A stretch of 64,000 bases of DNA from positions 52,662 to 116,661 of IMG/VR virus record IMGVR_UViG_3300010885_036069; one strand, given 5' to 3'. Shown piece by piece: positions 49,416 to 58,652 of the stretch; the stretch's first letter is position 1, and each line of letters opens with the position of its first letter. Under the pieces are notes generated by a model, which saw nothing but the letters and a program-made list of their open reading frames with translations, had not been told where the DNA came from and made no database searches. The DNA is from a virus. A program made the position numbers and the translations under genes.

Positions 49416-51140
49416 ATGGAAAACTACACAACTCCATTTAAAACTCAATCAGTTCCATTTAATGCCAATGGCATCTTCTATGGGATCGTTGCAGCCGTCA
49501 CCGATAAGCGACTGGATATCAAGGTTCCTCGTATGACGGGTGATGCCGTATTCAAGAACATTGAATACAGTGATTCCGGTTTTACGGACATTCCATCAGT
49601 TGGAGAGTTGGTATTCGTTTCTTTCTTGGAGGGAAAGAAGGATGACCTAGTAGTTCTTGGTCGAGTCAAGTCAAGCCTAGATCAGCCCGATGTTGACCTT
49701 AGCGGTGCAGTAACCGGGGACTTTCTACAGTACGACGGAACTAAGTTTATCGCTGCAAACATTGATCTCGGGAGTCTTACTGTCGGCAACTATGTTGCAA
49801 CGGTCGCCGGAACCGCTAATGAAATTGATGTATCGGGTTCGGGGGTTGAAGGTGCCGCTATTACTCTCAGCCTTCCTGCAACAATCAATGCCGACACAAC
49901 CGGATCTGCTGCAAAGTGGACGACGGGTCGAAAAATCACACTCGGCGGAGATCTAACCGGAGATGTCACTTTTGACGGTTCCGCTGATTTCACTCTAAAC
50001 GCAACCGTTGCCGCCAACAAGGTTGCTCTTGGCACAGATACGACCGGCGATTATGTTTCCACGATCACCGCTGGCACCAATATGTCAATTAGTGCTGGAT
50101 CTGGAACGGGTGAGGGATCAACTCCCACGCTTGCCACCTCAACAACACCTAGTTTCAGCACCATCACTAGCACTATTGCTACTGGTACTGCGCCATTGAC
50201 TGTTGCTTCAACAACCCTTATAACCAACCTAAATGCTGATCGGTTAGATGGGGAGCATGGAAGTTGGTATTCACCAAGTGGCCTTATTTCTCCCTATGCC
50301 GGTCTTACGGCTCCAGCCGGATGGCTGTTTTGTGATGGGTCATCCGTAAGTAGAACCACTTATGCTGATCTGTGGTCAACACTTTCAGTATCCAAGGGTG
50401 CAGTAACTAGCATCGCCAATGGCGCATCGGCCTTAGTTACTCAAACTGCCCATGGGTTAGCCGAAGGTGACGCTGTTTACTTCACCACGACTGGCACATT
50501 GCCCGCAGGTTTATCAATCAATACAACATACTATGTCAAATTTGTAGGGGCAAATACGTTCCGATTGGCTTCCACCAGAACTGCTACAGCATCTTCAGGT
50601 GCAGCATCTTCGTTCACAACAGGCACTGCCATAACCACGAGTAGCGCCGGAAGCGGTACTCATACGATCCACCTTGCCCCCTATGGCGTTCCAGCGGCAT
50701 CTACTACTAACTTTTATTTGCCTGACATGCGTGGTCGAACCCCCATGGGTCTTGACAACATCAACGGCACCGACGCTGGGGTACTCACTATTCCCAATGC
50801 TATTGGTGCCACATCGGGTGAAGAGAAGCATCTGATAATCTCGGCTGAAATGCCAAGTCATCTTCACGATGATGGAACGCTTGCAAACACAAATGATTCA
50901 ACACACACACATACCGCTGGCAAATATGATGCGCTTGGCATTAATAACTATGGGGTGGCAGCCGGTGCTGATTATCAAGCCCTAGTCGCTTCGGGTGCCA
51001 GTGCGACCACTCGCGTACTCACCAATGCTGGGACCAGCCATGGTCACACGATATCGGGGAATACCGGTTTAACCGGTGGGGATAGCGAACATAACAATCT
51101 TCAACCGTTTATGCTCGTCAACTACATCATCAAGACTTAG
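49416..51140 (+). CDS. Baseplate spike with OB domain and tail-collar domain
   Basis: 574 residues. The first about 100 residues form a gp5/gpV-type OB domain (GIFYGIVAAVTDKRLDIKVPRMTGD; PSVGELVFVSFLEGKKDDLVVLGRV), which binds the hub. Then come a Thr/Ser/Gly-rich stalk with repeats of about 20 residues, and a C-terminal tail-collar domain typical of short tail fibres: LISPYAGLTAPAGWLFCDGSSVSRTTYADLW, NFYLPDMRGRTPMGLDN, NNLQPFMLVNYIIKT. A 70-residue HGL beta module (AHGLAEGDAVYF) is inserted in the collar region. The spike is thus combined with a receptor- or wall-binding head in one gene. Stop followed by a small hairpin. Confidence 0.82.
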   Translation: MENYTTPFKTQSVPFNANGIFYGIVAAVTDKRLDIKVPRMTGDAVFKNIEYSDSGFTDIPSVGELVFVSFLEGKKDDLVVLGRVKSSLDQPDVDLSGAVTGDFLQYDGTKFIAANIDLGSLTVGNYVATVAGTANEIDVSGSGVEGAAITLSLPATINADTTGSAAKWTTGRKITLGGDLTGDVTFDGSADFTLNATVAANKVALGTDTTGDYVSTITAGTNMSISAGSGTGEGSTPTLATSTTPSFSTITSTIATGTAPLTVASTTLITNLNADRLDGEHGSWYSPSGLISPYAGLTAPAGWLFCDGSSVSRTTYADLWSTLSVSKGAVTSIANGASALVTQTAHGLAEGDAVYFTTTGTLPAGLSINTTYYVKFVGANTFRLASTRTATASSGAASSFTTGTAITTSSAGSGTHTIHLAPYGVPAASTTNFYLPDMRGRTPMGLDNINGTDAGVLTIPNAIGATSGEEKHLIISAEMPSHLHDDGTLANTNDSTHTHTAGKYDALGINNYGVAAGADYQALVASGASATTRVLTNAGTSHGHTISGNTGLTGGDSEHNNLQPFMLVNYIIKT

Positions 51141-51159
51141 GATCACGATGATCTTTTTT
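51141..51159 (+). terminator. Short terminator-like hairpin with T6
   Basis: GATCA-CGA-TGATC directly after the TAG, then TTTTTT. The 5-base stem is weak, so it probably attenuates rather than ends transcription between the spike and gp25-like genes. The stem includes the sequence immediately behind the stop. Confidence 0.4.
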
Positions 51160-51175
51160 ATGGGAAGATAGAGAT

Positions 51176-51496
51176 ATGGACTTATTGGCTTTTCCATTTA
51201 CTTTTAAGGCTGACGGATCTGCGGCGAAGGTCGTCCAGGCCTCAAATGACCATACAGCTCAACGTATTTACGGATTTGTGAAAACCAACTGTGGGGAACT
51301 CCCGCTAGCCCTTGGGTATGGCCTGACTGATCCAGTATTTGCTCAAATGGAGCTTGGGGAGGTTGAGGCTGGAATCAGTCTTTATCATCCAGACATAGTT
51401 GTTGAGTCCTCTTCAACTAAGATTAGCGAAGATGGAAAGATGGCCGTTTCCATTGCATTTACCGATGTAGATCGCATTTACCGAGGAATCGTATAA
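51176..51496 (+). CDS. gp25-like baseplate wedge protein
   Basis: 106 residues from ATG 51176. Size and fold pattern (FPFTFKADGSAAKVVQASNDHTAQRIYGFVKTNCGELPLALGYG, ending AFTDVDRIYRGIV) match the gp25 family of contractile injection systems, which links sheath to baseplate wedges. The family's E-P-R loop is represented here by GELPL, with the typical Pro-leading turn. Overlap with the gpJ start (TAATG) is characteristic of the gp25-gpJ-gpI order. Confidence 0.87.
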   Translation: MDLLAFPFTFKADGSAAKVVQASNDHTAQRIYGFVKTNCGELPLALGYGLTDPVFAQMELGEVEAGISLYHPDIVVESSSTKISEDGKMAVSIAFTDVDRIYRGIV

Positions 51497-53502
51497 TGGG
51501 AAGTCCTGATGTAACTCCATATGTAGACCTGACGCTATTTGACGCGTCAAGTCAGCAGATCTTTCTTGATGCTATTGACTATGCAAAGGTCGCCCTTCCA
51601 GAGTTTGCTCCGCAAGAGGGGTCTATTGAAACCGTCCTACTCCAAGCAATGGCCCTTGAAACCCAAGAGTCCATCTATGCAATCAACCGACTCCCTGGGG
51701 CTGTGATTGAAGTCCTCCTTCGACTGCTTGATGTGGAACGGAATACCGGTACATCAGCAACGACCATCGTGAAATTCAACGGTTCAACGACGGCCAACTT
51801 TGATATTCCACTTGGAACTCGCTTGTACTATCAGGAATCATCAACTTCCGACGTTCTTTTGTTAGAAACAACAGAACTGGTGAGCGCATCCCAATCAAAG
51901 AATGTTTCCACAATTAGCCAAGCCACAACAGTTATTACGGTTACAACTACAACTCGGCATGGCCTTTCTAACGGGAATTTAGTAACAATTTCCGGCACGA
52001 CCAACATGAATATTTCAAACGCCGCCGTAACCATTGATCCCAATGATGCTTTTAAGTTCACCGTTACCGCTGGCGCTTCAGCGACATACTCTGAAACCAC
52101 TGGCTTGGTGACTCCAGCATCAACGATTCCCGCAACTGGGTTTGTTCCAGCCAAAACTTCTACGATTACCGAGGCCTTCAATGGTCTTGCATCTGGAACC
52201 GGCTTGGTCCTCCTCTCAATCGTTCCAGCGGTCGCCTCGGCAGAAACGGTCACAGCCCTTACGGGCGGGCTAACAGAGGAAACCGATGCTCAGTACTTCA
52301 GTCGTGCTGTTGCCACACTCTCTCGCCTCTCAACTGCCCTCGTAACGACCACTCAGATGGATCAGTTCGTAGTTGAGTCTGGTCGCTACCCAGATGCCTA
52401 TCGAGTTCATTCAGTGGACAACACGAATGAAACGAGAGAAGGCGAACTTGTCAACAATGTAATGATCGCTGTAGCCCCCGTTGACGCCACGGTTGACAAC
52501 CTTCTAGATGGGGTTGGCGATGGTTCATTGGAATCAACTGATACGAATTACGGCGTTAAGGACATCATCTACGAGGGAGTTGTCGAGCGCGTTCACGGAG
52601 CGCTTGATCCAGTAGTAGTGAATCCTGCCATTGTTGAGGTAGGAGTTTCAGCAACAGTGAAACTCCCTGCGGGAATTCTTGCTTCAAGCGTTGAGGATGC
52701 TTGCAATGAAACACTCAGCAATTACATTTCATCAAATACTTGGGATTGGTCGGATGTAATTCGATACAACGAAATTATCACCAAGCTCAGGAATACGGTA
52801 GTTACGGTCGGAACCTCAACTCTTCCGGCTATTGAATATGTTTCGGCAGTCACAATTACGCCGACTGACGCTTACATCCCTGAAGAGTCAACTCTTTATC
52901 AAGTTACAAACTTTGCCCGAACAGGAACTACTTGCACTTTGACAATCGGCGGTCCTGGGATCGGCGGAGTCCATGACCTTGACCTTACTGCTGGAGAATC
53001 GCTTTGGGTGAAGGTTACGGGTATGAGCAACTCGGCATTCAATACCACAACAATCGCGCAAGCATTAACTCCATCAAGTTCCACTATTACCTACACTCAA
53101 GGAACCGGTACAATTGTTTCAACAGGAACAGCAACTATTACCATTGCGAGTCCTTGTGTTGTAACTCTCACTAATCATGGGTTTGTTGCTGGTGATGGAA
53201 TCTATTTTACGACAACAGGTGCATTGCCTACAGGGCTTAGTGCTAGCACGGTTTATTATGTTCAAAACCCAGGAGCTGGTACATTCAATTTAAACACGAC
53301 TCAAAGCAACGCAATTGCGAACTCAAGCACTGGCCGAATCAATACATCGGGTACGCAGTCAGGCACGCATACGGTGATTTATTACCCCTTACCAACATCT
53401 GGATGCATCCTCCCGATGAAGCGCGATGCTAATGGCAACTTCACTATCTATGACCCAGCCCCATTAGTCACAAGTGGCACGCATGTCACGACGACGGTGT
53501 AG
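51496..53502 (+). CDS. Baseplate J-like protein
   Basis: 668 residues. LPEFAPQEGSIETVLLQAMALETQESIYAINRLPGAVIEVLLRLLDVE is a typical start of the baseplate J family (gp6/gp47-like). GLVLLSIVPAVASAETVTALTGGLTEETDAQYFSRAVATLSRLSTALVTTTQMDQFV and INYNEII-like strands mark its conserved core; NYISSNTWDWSDVIRYNEIITKL is the last conserved helix. The C-terminal about 200 residues add beta modules, including HGFVAGDGIYFTTTGALPTGLSAST, a relative of the HGL module also found in the spike. It builds the wedge ring that joins gp25 and gpI. Confidence 0.88.
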   Translation: MGSPDVTPYVDLTLFDASSQQIFLDAIDYAKVALPEFAPQEGSIETVLLQAMALETQESIYAINRLPGAVIEVLLRLLDVERNTGTSATTIVKFNGSTTANFDIPLGTRLYYQESSTSDVLLLETTELVSASQSKNVSTISQATTVITVTTTTRHGLSNGNLVTISGTTNMNISNAAVTIDPNDAFKFTVTAGASATYSETTGLVTPASTIPATGFVPAKTSTITEAFNGLASGTGLVLLSIVPAVASAETVTALTGGLTEETDAQYFSRAVATLSRLSTALVTTTQMDQFVVESGRYPDAYRVHSVDNTNETREGELVNNVMIAVAPVDATVDNLLDGVGDGSLESTDTNYGVKDIIYEGVVERVHGALDPVVVNPAIVEVGVSATVKLPAGILASSVEDACNETLSNYISSNTWDWSDVIRYNEIITKLRNTVVTVGTSTLPAIEYVSAVTITPTDAYIPEESTLYQVTNFARTGTTCTLTIGGPGIGGVHDLDLTAGESLWVKVTGMSNSAFNTTTIAQALTPSSSTITYTQGTGTIVSTGTATITIASPCVVTLTNHGFVAGDGIYFTTTGALPTGLSASTVYYVQNPGAGTFNLNTTQSNAIANSSTGRINTSGTQSGTHTVIYYPLPTSGCILPMKRDANGNFTIYDPAPLVTSGTHVTTTV

Positions 53503-53504
53503 TT

Positions 53505-55676
53505 ATGCATGTTGCGAATCTTCTGGACGCCAATACAAGCGGACTTCAATCTCCGGCCTATGGCGGCCTTGGGTATTGGACTGCCACTGACGCAGATTTA
53601 GCGCGCACAACTAAACGCGCTCACTCTGGGATTGCCAGTATTCAGATCACAGCAACTGGCAATACTGCTTATGTCTACTCCGGAGATTCAACAACGATTG
53701 CTGAGTTGGTTCCTGTTAATCGGACTAACTCTTATCGAGTGTTTCTGTGGTTTCATCATGAAACTGTCAATAGATCCATTCGGGTTGGATTGCAATTTTA
53801 CAATGCCACTCAAGAGGTAATTGCACAAACTCCAGCCCATTATTCTGATTTTGAAATGTCATTTCGTGACTGGACGCTCGCATCTTTAGTTGTGGATGTT
53901 GATGACATCCCCGTTAATGCTGTCTATGTTGCTGTCAAGATCAAATTTGAAGTAGATGATGTTAATGACAAAATTGATTCAAAACTTTGGATTGATGATG
54001 TTGTCTTGTATCAACCAGAAGACATAACCGAGGAACCAATCGTCAAGCGACTATCTCGCTGGATTCCTGAGTACATGGTTGAGGAAGATGGGAATCAAAC
54101 GAATCCCGTTAATCCCATGTTGCTCTACCTTGATGTCGCTAGCGCAACCCTTGGACACATCTATAAATACATTGACGACTTCGGCTATGGGACTGTTGGC
54201 AATCCGGATTATCCACTAGCAACATCAACCCTTACTGATCCTTCTGGATATCCAGAAAGCGGAACACAAACCGAATGGCTTCAGTGGCTTTCACAACTAG
54301 TCGGAATGCGCTCTACTGCAATTTCAGATACTTCAAGTGGAACTAATTGGTTCTTTTTGGAAGCCAACTACACCGATTGGGATGAGTGGGAAACTGACGT
54401 CAATCTTGATGTGACTTCATATTCAACATCATGGACCTCAATTACGAGGACGGACGGTGCTGTCACTGTAATTGTGACTTCGCATGGGTTCGTTGACGGT
54501 GATGTTTTTACAATTACCGGAGCAAGCGATACAAGTCTCAATGGACAATATGAAGTTTCTGATGCTCCGAATAGTACCGATATTCACTTTTCTCAGATTT
54601 ATCCAATTCTTTCATTGTCTCAATCAACAACAACGGTAACCGTGACGACCGGGGTTGCTCATAATCTGTCAATTGGCGATTCAATTGAAATTGATGGAAC
54701 GTATACGATCTTTGATGGAACAACACAAACCGTTGCAACTGTTAGTCAAACCGTAGATTCAGATGTGGATGATGTTCTTACATTTACTGCTGCATCGGGT
54801 TCTGCTTCTTCAACAAATGGTGTCATTTGGCCAAGCGATCTCTTAATTGGTGAAACAGGAACAATCGGTACTGATGTAGATTTGAACTGGGCCTCAATTG
54901 AAGGTGTGAATGCCTATCCCCTTACACCTCCAGGGGCATTGGCTGAATTCATTCGAACTGGAGCATCAGGCATTTGGGCTGGAACGATTGACGGAATGAA
55001 AAGAGCAGCCCGCCTCAGTCTTAGTGGTCTAGATGAACCAGTCACAATTGAGCGCAATCAAGGCTATTTGAAGATCACGAGTACCGTGCTTCATGAGTTG
55101 AGCGTTGGTGATTTTATTGAAATCTACGCAAGTCCGTATCCCGAACTCGGTGGCGTTTACACCGTTCATTCAGTTGTTGATGCTCACTCTTTCAAAGTTG
55201 AATATGACGGTGGCTACCTGCTCACTCGTGGATGGGCAACTACAAAAAAAGTCCAGATTGAAAAGAAATACTGGAATGGGGTAATTGAGTCCATTAGTTC
55301 CGCTAGTGGAGTGGTGACAATTACATTCCAACAGCTCTTACCCGTTCTGAGTTCTTATGAAATCCTTGGAAGCATAGTTGTGACTGGGACTAGTAATAAT
55401 ACGCTAAATGCAACCTTCGGATCATTTGTTAGTGGCGATGTTACAATTTCTTCTGACAGACGCACAATCACTTTTGATACAACAGCGCATCCCTCTTCCG
55501 TTGGAACTATTGCTCAACTCAATCCAGTGTCAGCAAATGCAAAGTTGCATATGAGTGACAATTCCTTCTACTTGATCAAAACCCTAAGTTCTCAAACCAC
55601 GGGTCCGGAAGCAGTACTGACATTCGTTGATTTTGCAAAGCCAGCAGGTTCTGCAATCACGCACAAATACATTTAG
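53505..55676 (+). CDS. gpI-like baseplate protein with N-terminal jelly-roll domain
   Basis: 723 residues. Residues 1-170 look like a carbohydrate-binding jelly roll of the CBM4/9 type (AYGGLGYWTATDADLARTTKRAHSG, strand-rich, ending KLWIDDVVLY). RLSRWIPEYMVEEDGNQTNPVNPMLLYLDVASATLGHIYKYIDDF matches the start of P2 gpI-like tail proteins that follow gpJ. The rest holds at least three HGL-like beta modules (SHGFVDGDVFTITGA; AHNLSIGDSIEIDGT; HELSVGDFIEIY) and ends strand-rich. Probably connects the wedge to the fibres and may bind sugars itself. Confidence 0.78.
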   Translation: MHVANLLDANTSGLQSPAYGGLGYWTATDADLARTTKRAHSGIASIQITATGNTAYVYSGDSTTIAELVPVNRTNSYRVFLWFHHETVNRSIRVGLQFYNATQEVIAQTPAHYSDFEMSFRDWTLASLVVDVDDIPVNAVYVAVKIKFEVDDVNDKIDSKLWIDDVVLYQPEDITEEPIVKRLSRWIPEYMVEEDGNQTNPVNPMLLYLDVASATLGHIYKYIDDFGYGTVGNPDYPLATSTLTDPSGYPESGTQTEWLQWLSQLVGMRSTAISDTSSGTNWFFLEANYTDWDEWETDVNLDVTSYSTSWTSITRTDGAVTVIVTSHGFVDGDVFTITGASDTSLNGQYEVSDAPNSTDIHFSQIYPILSLSQSTTTVTVTTGVAHNLSIGDSIEIDGTYTIFDGTTQTVATVSQTVDSDVDDVLTFTAASGSASSTNGVIWPSDLLIGETGTIGTDVDLNWASIEGVNAYPLTPPGALAEFIRTGASGIWAGTIDGMKRAARLSLSGLDEPVTIERNQGYLKITSTVLHELSVGDFIEIYASPYPELGGVYTVHSVVDAHSFKVEYDGGYLLTRGWATTKKVQIEKKYWNGVIESISSASGVVTITFQQLLPVLSSYEILGSIVVTGTSNNTLNATFGSFVSGDVTISSDRRTITFDTTAHPSSVGTIAQLNPVSANAKLHMSDNSFYLIKTLSSQTTGPEAVLTFVDFAKPAGSAITHKYI

Positions 55677-55693
55677 GCATCGGAGGAAATCAA

Positions 55694-56992
55694 ATGCCAG
55701 TAACTCGAACTTCTAGATTCTCACTACATCGCTGGGATTCAGGTGCCGATCCGTTTAACCGTTCTCAGATGGATGCGGACAACCTTCAGGTTGAAACTCT
55801 TGCGGCCCTGTTCCGCACTGGACCAGCCGCAAGTATTGGTGACCCCACGAGCGCCTCTTACGTCAAGTCTTTTTATTATGCGACGGACACCCTAATTCTC
55901 TACTTCTGCACGGGATCACTCTGGATCCCTGTTTCAGATTTTGGCGAAGAAGCGGACATCACTGCAATCCAACCTGATGCCACAAAGAGCGCCGGAACAA
56001 TTACCGACACAAGTGGTGTCCGGACGGCAGAAGTTGCACTTGCCGATCACCGGCACTCAATTGTCACTGAAGCCCCCATTGCAGTGGGAACCTCGCTAGT
56101 TGAGGGTACTGCTACCAGTTTCTCTCGGTCAGATCATGTTCATACGCTCGGTACTAATTCTGTATCTGGAGCCGCAATCATTGCCGACAACATCATTACC
56201 GCTGCAAAACTGCAAAGTGATTCAGTCACTACAGCAAAGATTGTTGATGCAAATGTAACTGCTATAAAACTTGCATCGGATTCAGTAACAACTGCAAAGA
56301 TTCTTGCTGCAAATGTCACCGCCGTAAAACTCGCCTCCGATGTAGCCGGTGACGGCCTTGCTTCAACCTCGGGAGTTTTGTCAATCAATGTTGATGCTTC
56401 AACAATTGAACTCAACGCAGATACGCTCCGCATTAAGGATAGTGGGGTCACCGCTGTAAAACTTGCCGCTGATGTTGCTGGTGCGGGTCTTGCTTCAACT
56501 TCAGGAGTTTTGTCAATCAATGTTGATGCTTCAACAATTGAAATCAATACCGACACCCTACGTATTAAAGACCTTGGAGTTACCGCAGCAAAACTTGCGG
56601 CAGATTCAGTTACTACTGCAAAAATCCTTAATGCAAACGTGACAAACGAAAAACTTGCAACGGATTCAGTCAATACGGTAAACATCCTTCAGGACGCAAT
56701 TACATCGGCTAAAATTCAAGCAAATGCAATTACAAATGCAAAAATTGCCGACAATGCGGTCACTGCTGCTGAAATTGCTTCTGATGCGGTAACGACTGCG
56801 AAGATCCTTAATGCGAATGTGACCTTGGCGAAACTCGCATCAGCATCAGTGGACTCCTCAAAACTTGCTGCTGGCGTTTACTACAACGCAACCAACAATG
56901 CCACCGGCGGTAAAATCAGATACGGAACCACGGCAATTGGGTCCATTGGTGGATCCCCCACTGCTGGTGACCTTTACTTCAAGTACGTCTAA
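55694..56992 (+). CDS. Tail fibre with repeat stalk
   Basis: 432 residues from ATG 55694, with GGAGG upstream. An N-terminal about 160-residue region (LHRWDSGADPFNRSQMDADNLQVETL...DHRHS...SRSDHVHTLG) that may attach to the baseplate leads to a stalk of imperfect repeats of about 11-20 residues such as AAKLQSDSVTTAKI, VTAVKLASD and VTTAKILNANVT, and of longer units LSINVDASTIE...DTLRIKD. Such repeats build trimeric beta-helix stalks. The nucleotide repeat at 56345-56436 and 56471-56573 is a near copy. A small C-terminal head (about 60 residues) follows. Confidence 0.8.
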   Translation: MPVTRTSRFSLHRWDSGADPFNRSQMDADNLQVETLAALFRTGPAASIGDPTSASYVKSFYYATDTLILYFCTGSLWIPVSDFGEEADITAIQPDATKSAGTITDTSGVRTAEVALADHRHSIVTEAPIAVGTSLVEGTATSFSRSDHVHTLGTNSVSGAAIIADNIITAAKLQSDSVTTAKIVDANVTAIKLASDSVTTAKILAANVTAVKLASDVAGDGLASTSGVLSINVDASTIELNADTLRIKDSGVTAVKLAADVAGAGLASTSGVLSINVDASTIEINTDTLRIKDLGVTAAKLAADSVTTAKILNANVTNEKLATDSVNTVNILQDAITSAKIQANAITNAKIADNAVTAAEIASDAVTTAKILNANVTLAKLASASVDSSKLAAGVYYNATNNATGGKIRYGTTAIGSIGGSPTAGDLYFKYV

Positions 56993-56994
56993 TC

Positions 56995-58050
56995 ATGGCT
57001 GAAGAAACGTGGGCTTACGACGGAAGTTCTTGGAGGCTTGTTAGAGACCTCTATGTTCGCGACCTTGGAGTTTGGAAAGAAGTAGAAGAGGGCTATGTTT
57101 ATACCGGAAGCGCTTGGGAGCAAGTCTTCAACTACGACACCGCTGGTCCGTCTGCCCCAACCTCAACATCGGCAACATGGGGTGGTGCTGGTGCCGGAGA
57201 CACCCGTTACTGCTATGTCTATTGGATTCAACCTAACGATGCAGACTTTTCCTATACCCGTCTAGAGCGATCTCTTAATGGTGGATCTTCATATTCCTTC
57301 ATTGGCAATTACTACGGTAATGCTGGAGGTGCATTGGCATACACTGATTACAATGTTGCGCTTAGCGCCTATACAGTTCACAGCGCACTTAACTTGGCGA
57401 GTGCAGTACATACATATCGACTCACCCCCTATGACACGCGTGGCAATGCTGGCACTTCCGCTGTAGTGCAGTCAAAGGGTCAGGGTGCTAATGCGGTTCG
57501 AGGATTTCTTCAATCCCCTTACTACCGCAATCCCACGGGTAGCGCTAGTTGGCTAGAGGGTGACGACACTTGGGAGGGTGGCGTTAGTCAGGGATATCAG
57601 CAACCCTGGAATAGGCGACGCTACGGCCACTATTTCTATAACGGCGCTTACAGCAATACATACCACAACTTAAATGTGACAAGCGCCGGAATTCAACTCC
57701 AGCGGTATGGCGGTGCTGGCATAAATACTGGAATCCCAGCCTATTTGCATACGTCTTCTGCTGGAATTCTTTCCATTTATGGTGGCAGTCCAGTAGGCTC
57801 AATTCAAAATGGTGCTGATCCTCAGGGTTCTTTTTTCTATGGGGATAACGAACTCGCTCCGTTTTACGCCCCATGGGCGGACGCGATCATGATCGGTACT
57901 TCAAATTCAATTGTTCTTGATGAGGAAACTTATAGCACCTACGGTGGGTACGGTTATTCTTACGGCTATTCAATTTGGGCGCCCTCGGATGCTGACCTTT
58001 TTTACAATGTTATTTTTGGTGGAACCTTGGTCATCAATCACACTGGCTAA
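56995..58050 (+). CDS. Tail fibre/receptor-binding candidate
   Basis: 351 residues. The start MAEETWAYDGSSWRLVRDLYVRDLGVWKEV is typical of short phage baseplate-linked domains. Residues about 45-165 have a fibronectin-III-like pattern (PSAPTSTSATWGGAG...DTRYCYVYWIQP, TYRLTPYDTRGNAG). The C-terminal 180 residues are rich in Tyr, Gly, Asn and Ser (YGHYFYNGAYSNTYHNLNV; GGYGYSYGYSIW), a composition seen in sugar-binding tips. Last of the fibre genes before the lysis-like group, so it may determine host specificity (inference). Confidence 0.68.
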   Translation: MAEETWAYDGSSWRLVRDLYVRDLGVWKEVEEGYVYTGSAWEQVFNYDTAGPSAPTSTSATWGGAGAGDTRYCYVYWIQPNDADFSYTRLERSLNGGSSYSFIGNYYGNAGGALAYTDYNVALSAYTVHSALNLASAVHTYRLTPYDTRGNAGTSAVVQSKGQGANAVRGFLQSPYYRNPTGSASWLEGDDTWEGGVSQGYQQPWNRRRYGHYFYNGAYSNTYHNLNVTSAGIQLQRYGGAGINTGIPAYLHTSSAGILSIYGGSPVGSIQNGADPQGSFFYGDNELAPFYAPWADAIMIGTSNSIVLDEETYSTYGGYGYSYGYSIWAPSDADLFYNVIFGGTLVINHTG

Positions 58051-58085
58051 TAGTTTCTGCCAGCAGTAAATTTTACTCGTTAACA

Positions 58086-58125
58086 TTTCCACAGGTTGTC
58101 AACCGGTTATCAACAGGTTGATATA
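58086..58125 (+). repeat. Cluster of DnaA-box-like and palindromic sequences
   Basis: The 93-base gap before the next gene holds TTATCAACA (58107-58115; one mismatch from the TTATCCACA box), TTTCCACA (58086-58093), GGTTGTCAACC (58095-58105), and TATCAAC-AG-GTTGATA. GGTTG and CAAC elements recur every 12-14 bases. It resembles a replication-origin or regulator-binding cluster. It may alternatively contain promoter elements for 58144. Confidence 0.4.
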
Positions 58126-58143
58126 ACACGGAGGTGTGATGCC

Positions 58144-58443
58144 ATGGGTACAGAAGCAGCAATCATTAGTGGTTCTTTAGCCATCATTGTCGCTGTCATG
58201 ACGGCATGGTTCACATTCCGAACTAAGCGCGAGGAAATGGGGGTTCAGGAAATCCGAACAGTTCTTTCTGGGTACAAGGAAATCGTAGGAACCCTGCAAG
58301 ACGAAATTTCCCGCCTTCGTGACGAGATCACTCAAATGAGGGACTCAATGGCGGACTGCGAACGTCGCAATGAAGAAATGGAATCAGAAGTAGCGCGATT
58401 GCGAGCATGTGTATCAAAGCTCGAATCGGAACCAAACCGATGA
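58144..58443 (+). CDS. Membrane-anchored coiled-coil protein (lysis-group candidate)
   Basis: 99 residues from ATG 58144, with GGAGG at 58130-58134 (a longer frame from 58096 is less likely). One transmembrane helix at about 6-23 (ISGSLAIIVAVMTAWFTF) followed by basic residues and a long coiled coil (VGTLQDEISRLRDEITQMRDSM, CERRNEEMESEVARLRACVSKL). The arrangement of short exterior N-terminus, one helix and cytoplasmic coiled coil is typical of small membrane proteins found in actinophage lysis cassettes. ATGA overlap with the next gene. Confidence 0.68.
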   Translation: MGTEAAIISGSLAIIVAVMTAWFTFRTKREEMGVQEIRTVLSGYKEIVGTLQDEISRLRDEITQMRDSMADCERRNEEMESEVARLRACVSKLESEPNR

Positions 58444-58652
58444 CCGAAAACTTTTCTGAGGTCATTAATGATGTTATCGGGAATGACCTCATAAGCAATT
58501 ATGTTTTTGTAATTGAGGTTATGACCGAAAAAGGTATGGACCTCAGAGTGGTTACATCAGATACAATGAGTCCATGGCACGCCATTGGAATGCTGCAAAT
58601 GGCCTCAGAAATGATCAACATTGACACAGAAGTAGGGGACGGACTCGAATGA
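58440..58652 (+). CDS. Small hypothetical protein (70 aa)
   Basis: 70 residues; the ATG at 58440 overlaps the TGA of the membrane coiled-coil gene and its own TGA overlaps the next ATG. Soluble and acidic with a helix-strand pattern (VFVIEVMTEKGMDLRVVTSD; HAIGMLQMASEMIN). No family recognised. Its tight coupling to the membrane genes on both sides suggests a regulator or partner in the lysis group. Confidence 0.62.
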   Translation: MTENFSEVINDVIGNDLISNYVFVIEVMTEKGMDLRVVTSDTMSPWHAIGMLQMASEMINIDTEVGDGLE

